Source: JANPLG01 sp964609085
GTDB taxonomy: Bacteria; Armatimonadota; SYMT01
Direction: 5' to 3'
Assembly (NCBI GenBank): GCA_964609085.1
Contig: CAZSRZ010000006.1
Span: 1-64,000, forward strand
DNA: 64,000 nt
The notes below the pieces were generated by a model. The model was not told the origin of the DNA. It searched no databases and saw only the letters and a program-made list of their open reading frames with translations. Position 1 is the first letter of the stretch, and each line of letters starts with the position of its first letter. This document shows, one piece after another, positions 42,416-51,778 of the stretch. Position numbers and translations under genes: made by a program.

Positions 42416-45400
42416 TGCGAGCCCCCGCCAGCCGGCGCGTCGACGGGTGGTGCCGGCGAGGCGGCCCCGACCGCCCCCTCAGCGGCCTGGACCGGCCACT
42501 TCCAGTCACGGTTCAGAAAGATCTTGTTGAGCCACCGAACCAGATCGTCCGTGAACGTGTGCATGATCGGCACATCGAACAGCGACAGGAAGGTGCCCGT
42601 CAGCAACCCGCCGATGGTGACCACCGCCAGCGAGCGGTAGGCATCCTGGCCCGTGGATGGAAAAAAGGCCGCTGGGACGATGGCGATAGCTGTGATGGTG
42701 GCACTCATCACGATGGGCCGCAGCCTCGCCGGGCAAGCGAGAGCCACGGCTTCGTCGCGAGGAACCCCTTCATCCCGGTACTGGACGATGAGGTCCAGCA
42801 TCAGAATCGCGGTAGTGATGTCCATTCCGGCCACGACGATGAGCGCCATGATCGAAACGGACGAGAATGCCTGCCCGGTGATGAACAACAGGAAGAAGAT
42901 CCCGGCTAGCTGGTCGGGCAGTGAGGCAATCATCTGCAGAGGCTGGATGAACCCTCTGAACTGCGCCACCAGGATCAGGTACATCATCACCAGCGACAGA
43001 CCCAGCCCGATGAAGAGTCGTCTGAAGCTGTCCATCATCTGCGTCATGTCGCCGCGCATCTCAAGCCCATACCCGGGCGGGAAATTGATCGGCAGGATCC
43101 CGGCCTGCCGATTGCCCGCGTAGGCATTGCTGACCAGGTTCATCGCCAGGTCCATCGATGGCAGGTCGCCGATGCGGTAGTAGGCGGTCAACCCCATCAC
43201 CCGTCGGAGGCCGTCGTGCTCGATGACGGTCGGCGCCTCCCGCCGCTCCACGGTGGCCACAGATTTCAGGGGGAGTTGCCGGCCGCTCGGGGTGGTCACG
43301 TAGAGGTTCTGTAGGTCGCCCTCGTTCCGGCGATCCTTGTCCTCATACCGAACGAGGATCGTGTTCTGGCGAAGATTCGGGAGGCGGTAAAACTCGTTGG
43401 TGAGGCCCCCGCGAAGGCTGTAGTACGCCTGCTGACTGATGCTCTCCGGCGAGAGCCCTGCCTCCTGGGCACGGACCGGATCCACCTGGATTTCGAAGTC
43501 CGGCACCCCCAGAGTCCAGGTCGTGGCCGGTTGGTACACGCCGGTCGTTTTCTTCGCCACACCCTCGAGCTGACGCCCGATGAGATCGAGCACCTTCAGA
43601 TCGGTACCGTAGGCGATGAGGTGCACCGGAGCGGCGGCAGTCGCCATCACGTCGGAGCCCATCTCCTTGATTTGGAGGCGCCGGATGCCGGGGATGGTGG
43701 CAAACGCCTCCTTGTGGATGGTGTCCATCACCTGCCATATGGTCCGTTTTCGGTCGTCCTTGTCGCTGAAGGTGAGCATGAAAGCCGCGCCGTTCGCCTG
43801 TGGCATGGCATAGCCGGTGAAGAACGGACTCCAGCTCTCGAACATCGTCTCGGCACCGATCTCGATGCTGCCCTTCTCCAACTCCGGGTGCTTGAGCATG
43901 AGCAGCTCGATCTGCTTGACGGCCTTCTCCGTTTCCTCGAAAGAGGTTCCCGGCGCCATCTCCAGGATGCCGTTTGCCTGACCGACGTCGGCAAGCGGCA
44001 TCATTTCACTGCCGATCAGTGGATAGAAGGTGAAACCGCCGATGATCACGGCCAGGATGGCGCTGCCGACGAGCAGCCGATGGCGGAGGGTCCAGCGCAC
44101 CGCCCTCTCATACGCCCGCTCTGTCCGCTCAAGGAATCGCTGGAAGGGGTCGATCACGGCGTACAGCAACCGCCCCACCGGGTGACGGCGATCCCCGGCG
44201 CGGTCCTCTTCCTTGCGGAGCAGGTGGGCACAGAGCAGGGTGGTAAGGGTGAAGCCCACGATCATGGAGCTGAGCTGGCAGAAGATCACCGGCCACACGA
44301 GTTCGCGGAACATGATCTCGACGATGCCGCCGCAGAAGAGCAGCGGAGAGAGCCCGACGAAGGTGGTGAAGGTCCCGGCGAGCACAGCGAGGCGAATCTC
44401 GCCGATTCCGTCGGCCGTGGCCGTACGCACATCCTTGCCCATCCGCAGGTGTCGCTCCACCGCGTGGACATCCACGATCGAGTCGTCGACGAGGCGCCCG
44501 ATTGAGATGAGGAGCCCTATGAGGGTGCCCGAGTTGAAGCTCATCCCCATGGGCACCATGAAGAGGATGGCGAGCAACAGCGAGGCCGGCAGCGCGATCA
44601 GGGCAATCAACGCGCTCCGCCAGTCGCCCAGGAAGAACAGCAGCGCCACGCCCGTCATCACGATGGCGAGCAGCAGTTCCTCCCAGATGTTCGCGAACAG
44701 CACATCTGTAAAGCGGGCGTTGTCGTAGGCGGTCTCGAACCGAATGCCGGGGAAGTCGCGCTCCATCTGCTGGACCGCCTGCATGACGGTGGGCACCACC
44801 TGGGCCGAACTGCTCCCGGGATCCTGGATGACGGAGACCTCGATGGCCGGGTTCACCTCGCCCGCTGAGCCCGGCTCGTGCTTCAGATAGCGATAGGCGC
44901 TCCGGCGTTCCCAATGCGTGTCCACCACGCGGGCGACGTCTCGCACGAAAACCGTGCGTGGCGAGCGGCCTGCTCCCGACGTCCCGCCGCCCGAGCCGCC
45001 GATCGTGGATGGGAGAGGATCTTCGGCTCCCGAGCCCATCGCACCCATGCCGCCGCCGCCGAGCCCCGATCCAGCTTGACCCGACGGTCCGGCCCCAGCA
45101 TTCGTCGCGGATGAGATGCTGGTGATCGGATACGCCAGCACGTCATCCGCCCCGGTTGCTCGGGTGTCCACGCGGACAATCCCCTCATCTGTCCCGTGAG
45201 TCAGGGTCCCGGCCGGGCGGCTGACGTTGAACCGATCAATCGCGTTCCGCACGTCGAGGATCGAGAGACGGTATGCGGCCAGGCGCTCCCTGTCTACCAC
45301 CACCTGGAGTTGACGCCGGTACCCGCCGAAGGGGACGACTGAATAAACTCGCTGCAGCCGCTTGAGGCGGTTGATCACCTCGTTGTCGGCGAATTCACGC

Positions 45401-45954
45401 AGTCGGGAGGGGGTCCAGCCCTTCTCTTCGTCGCCGGTCAAGGCGAGGGACAGGATCGGCAGGTTCAGGGGATCGATGGGGACGACCCACGAAGGCTTCA
45501 GGTTGGCACCCGTGCCTGGTAGGTTGGCCTGGATCACGTTCATCAGGGCCTGGGCATCGAAGAGAGCCTTCTTCATGTCCACCCCGTAATTGAACTCCAG
45601 GGTGACAAGGGAGAAGCCTTCTTGGGAGCTGGACCGCACGTAGTGGAGGTCCCTGACGTTGACCATCTGTTCTTCGATTGGCTTGCTGACGTACAGCTCC
45701 ATCTCTTCGGCAGAGAGTCCGGGCATCATGGTGACGACACCGACCATCGGACTCTGCACGTACGGAGCGAAGCGGCGGGGCAGGGCGAAGCCGACCGCCA
45801 TCGCGCCGAGCAAGAAGACCGCGAAGAAGAAGGCGATGATGAGGTAGGGATGCTCGATCGTCCAGCGTGGGAGGGCCCCGGCCGCGGTCGCCGCCCGGGA
45901 CAGCAGCGCGGAGGTCGAACCAGGTCTTCGGCTGCCGTCGCCTTCCGCACTCAC
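42412..45954 (-). CDS. RND-family inner-membrane efflux pump (heavy-metal/HAE type)
   Basis: A 1,180-residue RND permease with the two-fold repeat of 6+6 membrane segments and two large periplasmic loops. IEHPYLIIAFFFAVFLLG opens the first helix; PGLSAEEMELYVSKPIEEQM is the porter domain; GRLVDDSIVDVHAVERHL is the helix-4 proton-relay segment with two Asp; the second half has FRRLFIGLGLSLVMMYLILV. A Gly/Ser-rich insert (about residues 300-350: GSGLGGGGMGAMGSGAEDP) interrupts the first periplasmic loop. GTG start at 45954 lies one base after the adaptor stop. With the adaptor and TolC protein it forms a tripartite pump; copper or another metal is inferred from context, not from a visible Met triad. 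Confidence 0.9.
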   Translation of the reverse strand: MSAEGDGSRRPGSTSALLSRAATAAGALPRWTIEHPYLIIAFFFAVFLLGAMAVGFALPRRFAPYVQSPMVGVVTMMPGLSAEEMELYVSKPIEEQMVNVRDLHYVRSSSQEGFSLVTLEFNYGVDMKKALFDAQALMNVIQANLPGTGANLKPSWVVPIDPLNLPILSLALTGDEEKGWTPSRLREFADNEVINRLKRLQRVYSVVPFGGYRRQLQVVVDRERLAAYRLSILDVRNAIDRFNVSRPAGTLTHGTDEGIVRVDTRATGADDVLAYPITSISSATNAGAGPSGQAGSGLGGGGMGAMGSGAEDPLPSTIGGSGGGTSGAGRSPRTVFVRDVARVVDTHWERRSAYRYLKHEPGSAGEVNPAIEVSVIQDPGSSSAQVVPTVMQAVQQMERDFPGIRFETAYDNARFTDVLFANIWEELLLAIVMTGVALLFFLGDWRSALIALIALPASLLLAILFMVPMGMSFNSGTLIGLLISIGRLVDDSIVDVHAVERHLRMGKDVRTATADGIGEIRLAVLAGTFTTFVGLSPLLFCGGIVEIMFRELVWPVIFCQLSSMIVGFTLTTLLCAHLLRKEEDRAGDRRHPVGRLLYAVIDPFQRFLERTERAYERAVRWTLRHRLLVGSAILAVIIGGFTFYPLIGSEMMPLADVGQANGILEMAPGTSFEETEKAVKQIELLMLKHPELEKGSIEIGAETMFESWSPFFTGYAMPQANGAAFMLTFSDKDDRKRTIWQVMDTIHKEAFATIPGIRRLQIKEMGSDVMATAAAPVHLIAYGTDLKVLDLIGRQLEGVAKKTTGVYQPATTWTLGVPDFEIQVDPVRAQEAGLSPESISQQAYYSLRGGLTNEFYRLPNLRQNTILVRYEDKDRRNEGDLQNLYVTTPSGRQLPLKSVATVERREAPTVIEHDGLRRVMGLTAYYRIGDLPSMDLAMNLVSNAYAGNRQAGILPINFPPGYGLEMRGDMTQMMDSFRRLFIGLGLSLVMMYLILVAQFRGFIQPLQMIASLPDQLAGIFFLLFITGQAFSSVSIMALIVVAGMDITTAILMLDLIVQYRDEGVPRDEAVALACPARLRPIVMSATITAIAIVPAAFFPSTGQDAYRSLAVVTIGGLLTGTFLSLFDVPIMHTFTDDLVRWLNKIFLNRDWKWPVQAAEGAVGAASPAPPVDAPAGGGSH

Positions 45955-45955
45955 T

Positions 45956-48409
45956 TTAGTTGGTCGCTTTCCCGTGCCCGGAGTGCTCGTGACGCCCATC
46001 CGTCCCCGAGGGTTGAGCTCCGGTCGCCCGTCGCGCTCCCGGCAGCACTCCCGGCCCACCCTGGCCCCAGGGCACAGCGGTCACGGAATCGCCTGGCCGG
46101 AGGGAGTCATGGCCGCGGATAACCACCCGCTGCCCTGCCTTCAGGCCGGCGAGAACCTCGGTGTGATCGCCGTCGCTGGTGCCCACGCGCACGTCGACTC
46201 GCTGCACGGTATACCGACCGGTGCTGCCGTCCGGTTCGGCCAGCCACACGAATGCGGTCTGGTTTCCAGAGAGGATGCTGCTGGACGGCGCGCTTTGCCA
46301 GCGAATGGCGGCTGCCGGAACCCGCAACGCGCCGCCGCGCGTCCCCGCCCCGGAGGGGATTCGGATCTCCATGCGGAGGTACTGCCCCGGCAGAAAGCGC
46401 CGCGGCAGGTTGGGGAACAGGGCTTCCACAGTTCCGGTGCGAGTTGCGGGATCCATGGCGGGAGCGATCGAGCTGATCCGTGCTTCGAGCGGGCCCCCCA
46501 CCCCGTCCTGGGTTCGGATGAGGACGCGTGCCCCGAGCCGGATCCGGGCCAGATCGCTTTCCGCCACGTTGGCCTGGAGGCGGATGGGCTGAATCTGGGC
46601 GACCCTTAGGATGGCTTGTCCCGGACTGACGAGCACGCCGGGGCTGATCAGCCGTTGAGTGACGACCCCATCGACGAGGGAGCGGATCTCGGAATAGCCG
46701 CGAACGATCCCCGCGGTGGTCAACGCTGCCTGCGCACTGCGAACCCCCGCCTGCGACTGCCGAATCTTTCCCGCGCCCGCCTCTGCCATCGCCTGCATCG
46801 CCCGGGCGTTTTCTTGTGCGGCCTCCAACTCGCCTTCGACCATTCGGATCCGTCCCGCGGCGGCGGCGATCTCTGATCTCGCCTGCTCCACTTTCGCTTC
46901 CATCCCCTCGACCCGAGCCTGCGTCTGGCTGATCTTGGCCTGCGCACCGTCCACCATCGCCTCCGCCCTTGCCAGCCGGGACTCGGCCGCGCGGATGTCG
47001 CTGCGGACGGCGCTCAGCCTCGCCTCAGCCTGCCGCACCTTCGCGTCCACTCCCTTCGCAACGGCCTCTTCACGCTGGAACTCTTCGCCCGAGATCGCTC
47101 CCTTCTCGAGTAGCGCCCGTAACCGCGGAAGCTGCAGTCGCCAGTACGCCTGGTCCGCCTTCATGGCCGAAAGCATGGCCGCTGCCTCCGGCAGCCCTTC
47201 GCGGGCCGACTGCAGCATCGAGTCCATTGCGGCCCGCTCATGCCGGGCGGCCGTCAGATCCGCCCGCATGCCGAGCAACTCGCCCCGCGCCTCCGAGACC
47301 CCGGCCAGGGTCTCCTGCAGCATCGCCCGGGTGCGGGCTTCCATCCGGCGGGACTCTTCGACGGCACCCTCACGGCCGCGCACCTCGGCCTTCGCCTGCG
47401 CTGCCGCTGCCAGGGCCTGCCGGTACTCAAACCCGGCGATGCTGGCCATCTGTTCCGCCATGGTGCGGTTCGCGGCTCTCTCCTGAACTCGTGACTGTGC
47501 CTCACGAGTATCCAGCTTCGCCAGCAACTGATCTTTGCGGACCGTGTCCCCTGCGTAAAGCGGCATCCAGGTGATCCAGCCGGTGACGCGGGGATAAACG
47601 TCCTGCTCGACGTAACCCACCGCTGATCCGGTGTAGCGGACAGAGGCCTCCACGGGAGCCTCGTCCACTGTCGCTAGCGCTACCGGCGCCTCCCCCGGCG
47701 GCGCGGGCATCTTGGACATGTCCGAGGCCAGAGCGTCAACCAGGCTCATGGACCCGGGTCGTTTCCAGGCACGGACCGCCCAGCCGGAAATCGCGAACGC
47801 CGCCACGATCAGGATCATCGCCACCAGTAGCGACGGGTGAAAGAGGTCCTTCCACGAGATCCGGGCTCCGATCCGCCGCAGCCGGAACAACACGAACGCC
47901 ACGCCGGCGACCAGGATGATCCAGGGGAGGGCAGTCCATAGCGTGTCGAACCCGCCGGCTTGCCGCCCGGTAGTCGCCCCGCCGGTGTCCTGACCGGTTC
48001 GGACCGTCAGGCGTGCGGTGGCCTCGCCAGCCGCGGCCGAGATGCTCACCGTGACCTCGTAACCGCCCTCCATTGCGAAGCGCGCCGGCGCACTATACAC
48101 GCCGGGCCTGCCGGCCTCAGGACTCGCCGCCTCCTCCTGCTCCCCCATGTCCATGTCCGGCATCTTGGCGAGAACGCGGACTTTTGCTCCGGCGACCGGT
48201 CCGGATTCCTCGTCTCGGAGAGCGATGAAGATCCGGGCATTGCCTGTGGGGATGACGGCGGGATCCGTCCACACATCCGCCCGGTACGCGCCGGCAGAGA
48301 GCGGTAGTGCGGCGGCTGCCGGCGATGCGACAACCCCCACGCCCAGGACGGCCAGGGAAATGCCGATGACCCATCGCATTGATCCGCCCCGCGTTGCTCC
48401 TGGTCTCAC
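45956..48409 (-). CDS. Fusion: YtkA/FixH-like domain plus RND periplasmic adaptor
   Basis: An 817-residue protein in two parts. After a signal peptide, residues about 35-135 form a beta-sandwich like YtkA/FixH proteins (AKVRVLAKMPDMDMGEQ, then GVYSAPARFAMEGGYEVTVS) with Met/Asp-rich loop. Two membrane helices follow (about 155-180 and 195-220). The rest is an RND membrane-fusion protein: ASVRYTGSAVGYVEQDVYPRV (lipoyl), VTGWITWMPLYAGDTVRKDQ, an exceptionally long coiled coil (about 290-560), then lipoyl return and beta-barrel GVLVSPGQAILRVAQIQPI. The tail is His-rich (HEHSGHG). GTG at 48409 is preceded by GGAGGA. The fusion is unusual: metal-binding sensor and adaptor in one chain. Confidence 0.85.
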   Translation of the reverse strand: MRPGATRGGSMRWVIGISLAVLGVGVVASPAAAALPLSAGAYRADVWTDPAVIPTGNARIFIALRDEESGPVAGAKVRVLAKMPDMDMGEQEEAASPEAGRPGVYSAPARFAMEGGYEVTVSISAAAGEATARLTVRTGQDTGGATTGRQAGGFDTLWTALPWIILVAGVAFVLFRLRRIGARISWKDLFHPSLLVAMILIVAAFAISGWAVRAWKRPGSMSLVDALASDMSKMPAPPGEAPVALATVDEAPVEASVRYTGSAVGYVEQDVYPRVTGWITWMPLYAGDTVRKDQLLAKLDTREAQSRVQERAANRTMAEQMASIAGFEYRQALAAAAQAKAEVRGREGAVEESRRMEARTRAMLQETLAGVSEARGELLGMRADLTAARHERAAMDSMLQSAREGLPEAAAMLSAMKADQAYWRLQLPRLRALLEKGAISGEEFQREEAVAKGVDAKVRQAEARLSAVRSDIRAAESRLARAEAMVDGAQAKISQTQARVEGMEAKVEQARSEIAAAAGRIRMVEGELEAAQENARAMQAMAEAGAGKIRQSQAGVRSAQAALTTAGIVRGYSEIRSLVDGVVTQRLISPGVLVSPGQAILRVAQIQPIRLQANVAESDLARIRLGARVLIRTQDGVGGPLEARISSIAPAMDPATRTGTVEALFPNLPRRFLPGQYLRMEIRIPSGAGTRGGALRVPAAAIRWQSAPSSSILSGNQTAFVWLAEPDGSTGRYTVQRVDVRVGTSDGDHTEVLAGLKAGQRVVIRGHDSLRPGDSVTAVPWGQGGPGVLPGARRATGAQPSGTDGRHEHSGHGKATN

Positions 48410-48461
48410 GTCGTCCTCCGGTTACTCCGCCGGTCATGCTCGACTTCGCCCCGGAATTGAG

Positions 48462-49661
48462 CTAATGCAGCACGACGAACCCGCCATCCGGACGGGGGAA
48501 AGCCGTTGCCAGTCCCCAGGTCGGGATGCCGCCCTCGATCCGTCCCCGCTCCGTCAACGGGCTGCCGGTTCGATCGTAGAGCTGCCAGGCCAGCGAGCCG
48601 CCGCGCTGCCAGCCGGTCCCCTCGTCCCAGATCAGCAGCAGTTCTCCCGCCCGGTTCACCGTGACGAACGGGTGCTTGCGCCCCGCCGGCGGACCCGGTG
48701 CTGTGATCTGTCGAGCCAGCCTCCGCGTGCCGGGGTCAACCCGGGCAAACCGGATCTGCCCCGCCGTTTCCCACGTCCCCCATACACCATCAGGGCCCTC
48801 CGCGAGCGACTCGCTGCTCATGGGACAGGCATTGATCACCCACGGGTCGATCCGCCCTCCCTGGAAGGCCGCTCGCGGGCCGGCGGCAACCAGGAACACC
48901 ATGTCCCGGTTCACCTTTTCCGTGGCCGCCCGATAGAGGAGATAGATTGCCCCCTTCTGATCCGCAAAGATCTTGAGGCTGCAACAGGCGCAAGCGCCGG
49001 TCGGGTCCTGGTAGATACTCGCCTCCGGACCAAACGTGCGACCGTCGTCGGAGGAGCGGGCCAGCCAGACGCGCCGGGCACCTTCCCCGGCGCCTCGCGA
49101 AGGGGATGCATGCCACGCCACGTAGACGTTGCCCTGGGGATCGGCGGCGACCGACGCGCCCCCGTCCAGGTCTGCCGTGTTGCCCAGCAGGTCTCGCTGC
49201 GGCGCAAACTTACCCCCGCTCTCCAGGCGGGTGTAGTAGAGGGGCGCCCCCTTGGGCGAGCCATGCCCTCCCGCGCCATTCCAGACGACGTGGACGGTAT
49301 TGGCCCTGCCCAGCGCCAGTTGTCCCCCGCGGATCGTGCCCGCCGCTACGGCAGTCCCGGCATCGCTATTCACTCGCAGCGGTTCCGACCAAGCGCTGCC
49401 GCCAGGCGATCGACGCTGGTAGTAGAGATCCCCCCCGCGCGGATCGCCCTTGAAGTAGACGAGATGGGCGGCTCCGGCGGCGTCGACCACCGCCTGGGGC
49501 TGGATCCCGCTATTGGGGGTCTTGATCACTTCCACCCGGGCCGCCGCGCCCGCGGGCGCGGCGGCTGGGCCGGTGGGGAGTAGCCCGCTTGAAGTCAGCA
49601 AGCCGAAGAGCGCCGCACGATGGAACCATCGGCGACCCGGTCGAGAGGATTTCAGGTGCAT
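48462..49661 (-). CDS. Exported sialidase-fold (BNR-repeat) protein with Cys cluster
   Basis: A 399-residue secreted protein with BNR/Asp-box-like repeats: YYQRRSPGGSAWSEPLRVN, ARSSDDGRTFGPEASIY and similar strands typical of six-bladed sialidase-type propellers. The catalytic Arg triad of true sialidases is not evident. One loop carries GACACCSLK (three Cys in five residues) and another INACPMSSES, which would be close in the fold and could bind metal. It lies in the middle of the metal operon, 26 bp after the YHS-like gene and 52 bp before the adaptor fusion. Role unknown; metal-binding is inference. Confidence 0.75.
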   Translation of the reverse strand: MHLKSSRPGRRWFHRAALFGLLTSSGLLPTGPAAAPAGAAARVEVIKTPNSGIQPQAVVDAAGAAHLVYFKGDPRGGDLYYQRRSPGGSAWSEPLRVNSDAGTAVAAGTIRGGQLALGRANTVHVVWNGAGGHGSPKGAPLYYTRLESGGKFAPQRDLLGNTADLDGGASVAADPQGNVYVAWHASPSRGAGEGARRVWLARSSDDGRTFGPEASIYQDPTGACACCSLKIFADQKGAIYLLYRAATEKVNRDMVFLVAAGPRAAFQGGRIDPWVINACPMSSESLAEGPDGVWGTWETAGQIRFARVDPGTRRLARQITAPGPPAGRKHPFVTVNRAGELLLIWDEGTGWQRGGSLAWQLYDRTGSPLTERGRIEGGIPTWGLATAFPRPDGGFVVLH

Positions 49662-49687
49662 GGGCTTACTCCTGGAGAGCGCGTCTC

Positions 49688-50101
49688 CTAGTGGTGGTGA
49701 CCGTGGTCAGGGGCCTTCAGCGGCTTCGCATACTTGCCGGGGTGGGAGTGGAAGGTCTGATGTGACTTCGCATCGGCGAACAGGAAGATGCCACCGCCAT
49801 GCGCCATCTTCATGGTTTTGGAGGTGACGGCGAAGGACTTGCCGGTCACCGGGTCCTTCGTCTGTTTCACGTATTTGGCCGGGTCCTTCTTGATCTCCCC
49901 GATGCAACTGGGGCAGCAGACGGACACGAACTCGTTGTTCACCCGAACGTAGGGTGCGTGCGCCCGATCCTTGATGGGACCCTTCATCACCGGACAGGTG
50001 AGGGGCTTGGCAGCAGTGGGAGCCTTCTCGGCCCTGCCGACGCCGCCGATCGCCGTCACCAGCACCGCGGCGGCGAGGAGCCAGGTCGATCTCTTGAGCA
50101 T
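49688..50101 (-). CDS. Small exported YHS/TRASH-like metal-binding protein
   Basis: A 137-residue protein with a signal peptide. The mature part has CPVMKGPIKDRAHAPYVRV, then FVSVCCPSCIGEIKKDPAKYV, the pattern of YHS/TRASH-type domains that bind Cu, Fe or heme through a Cys pair (CPVM ... CCPSC). A second half has KTMKMAHGGG and the tail GHHH, giving extra potential ligands. Sits between the 262-residue TRASH-like gene (72 bp) and the sialidase-fold gene (26 bp). Periplasmic copper carrier is the favoured inference. Confidence 0.75.
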   Translation of the reverse strand: MLKRSTWLLAAAVLVTAIGGVGRAEKAPTAAKPLTCPVMKGPIKDRAHAPYVRVNNEFVSVCCPSCIGEIKKDPAKYVKQTKDPVTGKSFAVTSKTMKMAHGGGIFLFADAKSHQTFHSHPGKYAKPLKAPDHGHHH

Positions 50102-50173
50102 TACCGGTTCATCCTTTCGGTTGTGGGCTTCCGCCGGAGGACCCGGCAGAAGCTTCTGCGTGCGGAGGACGCA

Positions 50174-50962
50174 CTATTGCGCCTTCTTTACAAACTCTTC
50201 CGGGGGCTTGATGGCTCTAGGATCCTTCTTGACTAGCGCCAGGTATTCCTCAAGGCAGGGCGGGCAACAGAAGACGTACTCCTTGCCGGCGATGACCCAG
50301 CTCAGTCCAGGGTTTGCCTTGGTCAGGGTGATGGGGCAGATCCTGTCTCCAACAGCGGGACGAAGGTCGTGGCTGACCTTCACCGATCGGAATTTGACGG
50401 CCGGCAGCTGGTTGCCGTTGGCGGCAATGTCCGCCTCCGTGTAGGCGCCGCCGGGTGTGAGATAGAGGAGCCGATCCTTGGACGTGGCCGGCGCCGCCGC
50501 GATGCTGAGCGCTCCGGTGGGGAAGAGGGCCTTGATCGTGCCCAGCGCGGAGAGCATTGCTTTGTGCTGACGAACCGTCTCCGGGTACTTGCCCGCATCG
50601 GCATACCGGTCTAGCTGCTCTGCCAGCCGATCAATGATCCGGATATGCGACTCCAGTTTCTTACGTGCCACGGCGGAGAGCGACCTGCTCTTGTCCGGCA
50701 GGGTGCGGACGAGGTCGCGAATCTCGAAGGCCACGGGGTGAACCTCATCCAGGCGTCTTTCCCGGACGAGTACGGCCAGGTCCTTCACCTGAAGCTCAAC
50801 ATCGGCCCACACCGAGGCCGCCTCTCCGTACGCCACGCGGAGGGCGTGGGTGGCCGTTGGGCTCGCCGGCGGCTTGACCGGAGTCCGAGTGGCACCACGG
50901 GCGAATGCCGGCATGGCAGTCAACAACAGGCCGAGCAACGTGAGGCTGAAGATGGGTTGCAT
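50174..50962 (-). CDS. Exported helical protein with C-terminal TRASH-like Cys motif
   Basis: A 262-residue protein with a signal peptide (MQPIFSLTLLGLLLTAMPAFA). Residues about 45-160 are helical (ASVWADVELQVKDLAVLVRE) and resemble DUF305-like or four-helix carriers. The C-terminal 65 residues have CPITLTKANPGLSWVIAG then YVFCCPPCLEEYLALVKKDP, the same Cys pattern as the neighbouring YHS-like protein. ATG at 50962 is used because AAAGGA is 6 bases upstream. It follows the beta-barrel gene by 18 bp. Periplasmic metal binding is inferred. Confidence 0.7.
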   Translation of the reverse strand: MQPIFSLTLLGLLLTAMPAFARGATRTPVKPPASPTATHALRVAYGEAASVWADVELQVKDLAVLVRERRLDEVHPVAFEIRDLVRTLPDKSRSLSAVARKKLESHIRIIDRLAEQLDRYADAGKYPETVRQHKAMLSALGTIKALFPTGALSIAAAPATSKDRLLYLTPGGAYTEADIAANGNQLPAVKFRSVKVSHDLRPAVGDRICPITLTKANPGLSWVIAGKEYVFCCPPCLEEYLALVKKDPRAIKPPEEFVKKAQ

Positions 50963-50980
50963 GCGGGTTCCTTTCATCGG

Positions 50981-51778
50981 TTAGAAGCTGTAGGAGTAGC
51001 CGGCGACGAGGCGGACTCGATCTCTCGCCGCGCCCTTCCAGCCTGCAAGGTCGGATTGGATCCCCAGATCCATCACCGATCGGACGCCGACCTGTCGGCG
51101 GAGTCCGATGCCGACGCCGAGTACGCCGCCGCTGTCGAATCTCTCGCCGGCACGGATCGAGATCTCCGCCAACCCGGTCGTGCTGAAGGACGTGGGGTAT
51201 CCCAGCGGCCGGCTGTAGCCGAGGACGACACCCGGCCGGAACTCGCGATCTCCGGGCGGGGCACCCGGGTTGCCCTCCAGGTCGAGGTTCAGGTGAACGC
51301 GGCCGTACTGGTCCGCCTGCCGACTGGCAATACCGCGAAGCCGGAACGCCACCCCACGCGAGCCGTCACCGGTGGGCGCGGCGAGGTCGGCTCGCAGCGC
51401 CAGGGCAGGAGTTCGTCCGTGCTCACGGTTGAAGTTGTGGAACAACCCGACCGACACGTCGCCCGGATCGACGCCAGACCAGCTGCCGCGCTCCTGACCG
51501 CCGATCGCGGGCGCGAAGCCGATGCTGAGGTGGCTATTCAGGCTGAATCCGTAGAGGTATTCGGCGGACAGTCCAAGCTTTGTGGAGCGCCCCCTCGCCC
51601 AGCCGAGGGCGAGTCCAATTTCAAGGGCCTGTTCCCGAAAAGCTATGGCTCCCGCATCGTCAAAGGTCAACGGACGGTTGGCGTCCAGGTTATTGTGGTC
51701 CACAGCCTGCGCGGGTCCGGCGGTCAGCAGGGCGATGGTGACGAGGGCAAGGAGGGTGTTGTTTCGTCTCAAGGGCAT
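50981..51778 (-). CDS. Outer-membrane beta-barrel protein
   Basis: A 265-residue protein with a signal peptide and alternating hydrophobic strands ending VRLVAGYSYSF with a C-terminal aromatic, the hallmark of outer-membrane barrels. LEIGLALGWARGR, AEYLYGFSLNSHLSIGFAP and VGLFHNFNRE suggest a 10-12 stranded barrel of the transporter/MetA-pathway type. It overlaps the preceding Met-rich gene by 10 bp, so the two are translationally coupled. Could be a metal-specific porin or sensor barrel. Confidence 0.75.
   Translation of the reverse strand: MPLRRNNTLLALVTIALLTAGPAQAVDHNNLDANRPLTFDDAGAIAFREQALEIGLALGWARGRSTKLGLSAEYLYGFSLNSHLSIGFAPAIGGQERGSWSGVDPGDVSVGLFHNFNREHGRTPALALRADLAAPTGDGSRGVAFRLRGIASRQADQYGRVHLNLDLEGNPGAPPGDREFRPGVVLGYSRPLGYPTSFSTTGLAEISIRAGERFDSGGVLGVGIGLRRQVGVRSVMDLGIQSDLAGWKGAARDRVRLVAGYSYSF

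Noticed and set aside
42412..45954. Assigning the RND pump firmly as CusA
   Set aside because: The Met triad that defines CusA could not be located with confidence, and the helix-4 segment looks as much like the HAE type; kept as metal/HAE-type by context.
48462..49661. True exo-alpha-sialidase
   Set aside because: Asp-box-like repeats are present but the catalytic Arg triad and nucleophile Tyr/Glu are not evident, and the context is metal handling.
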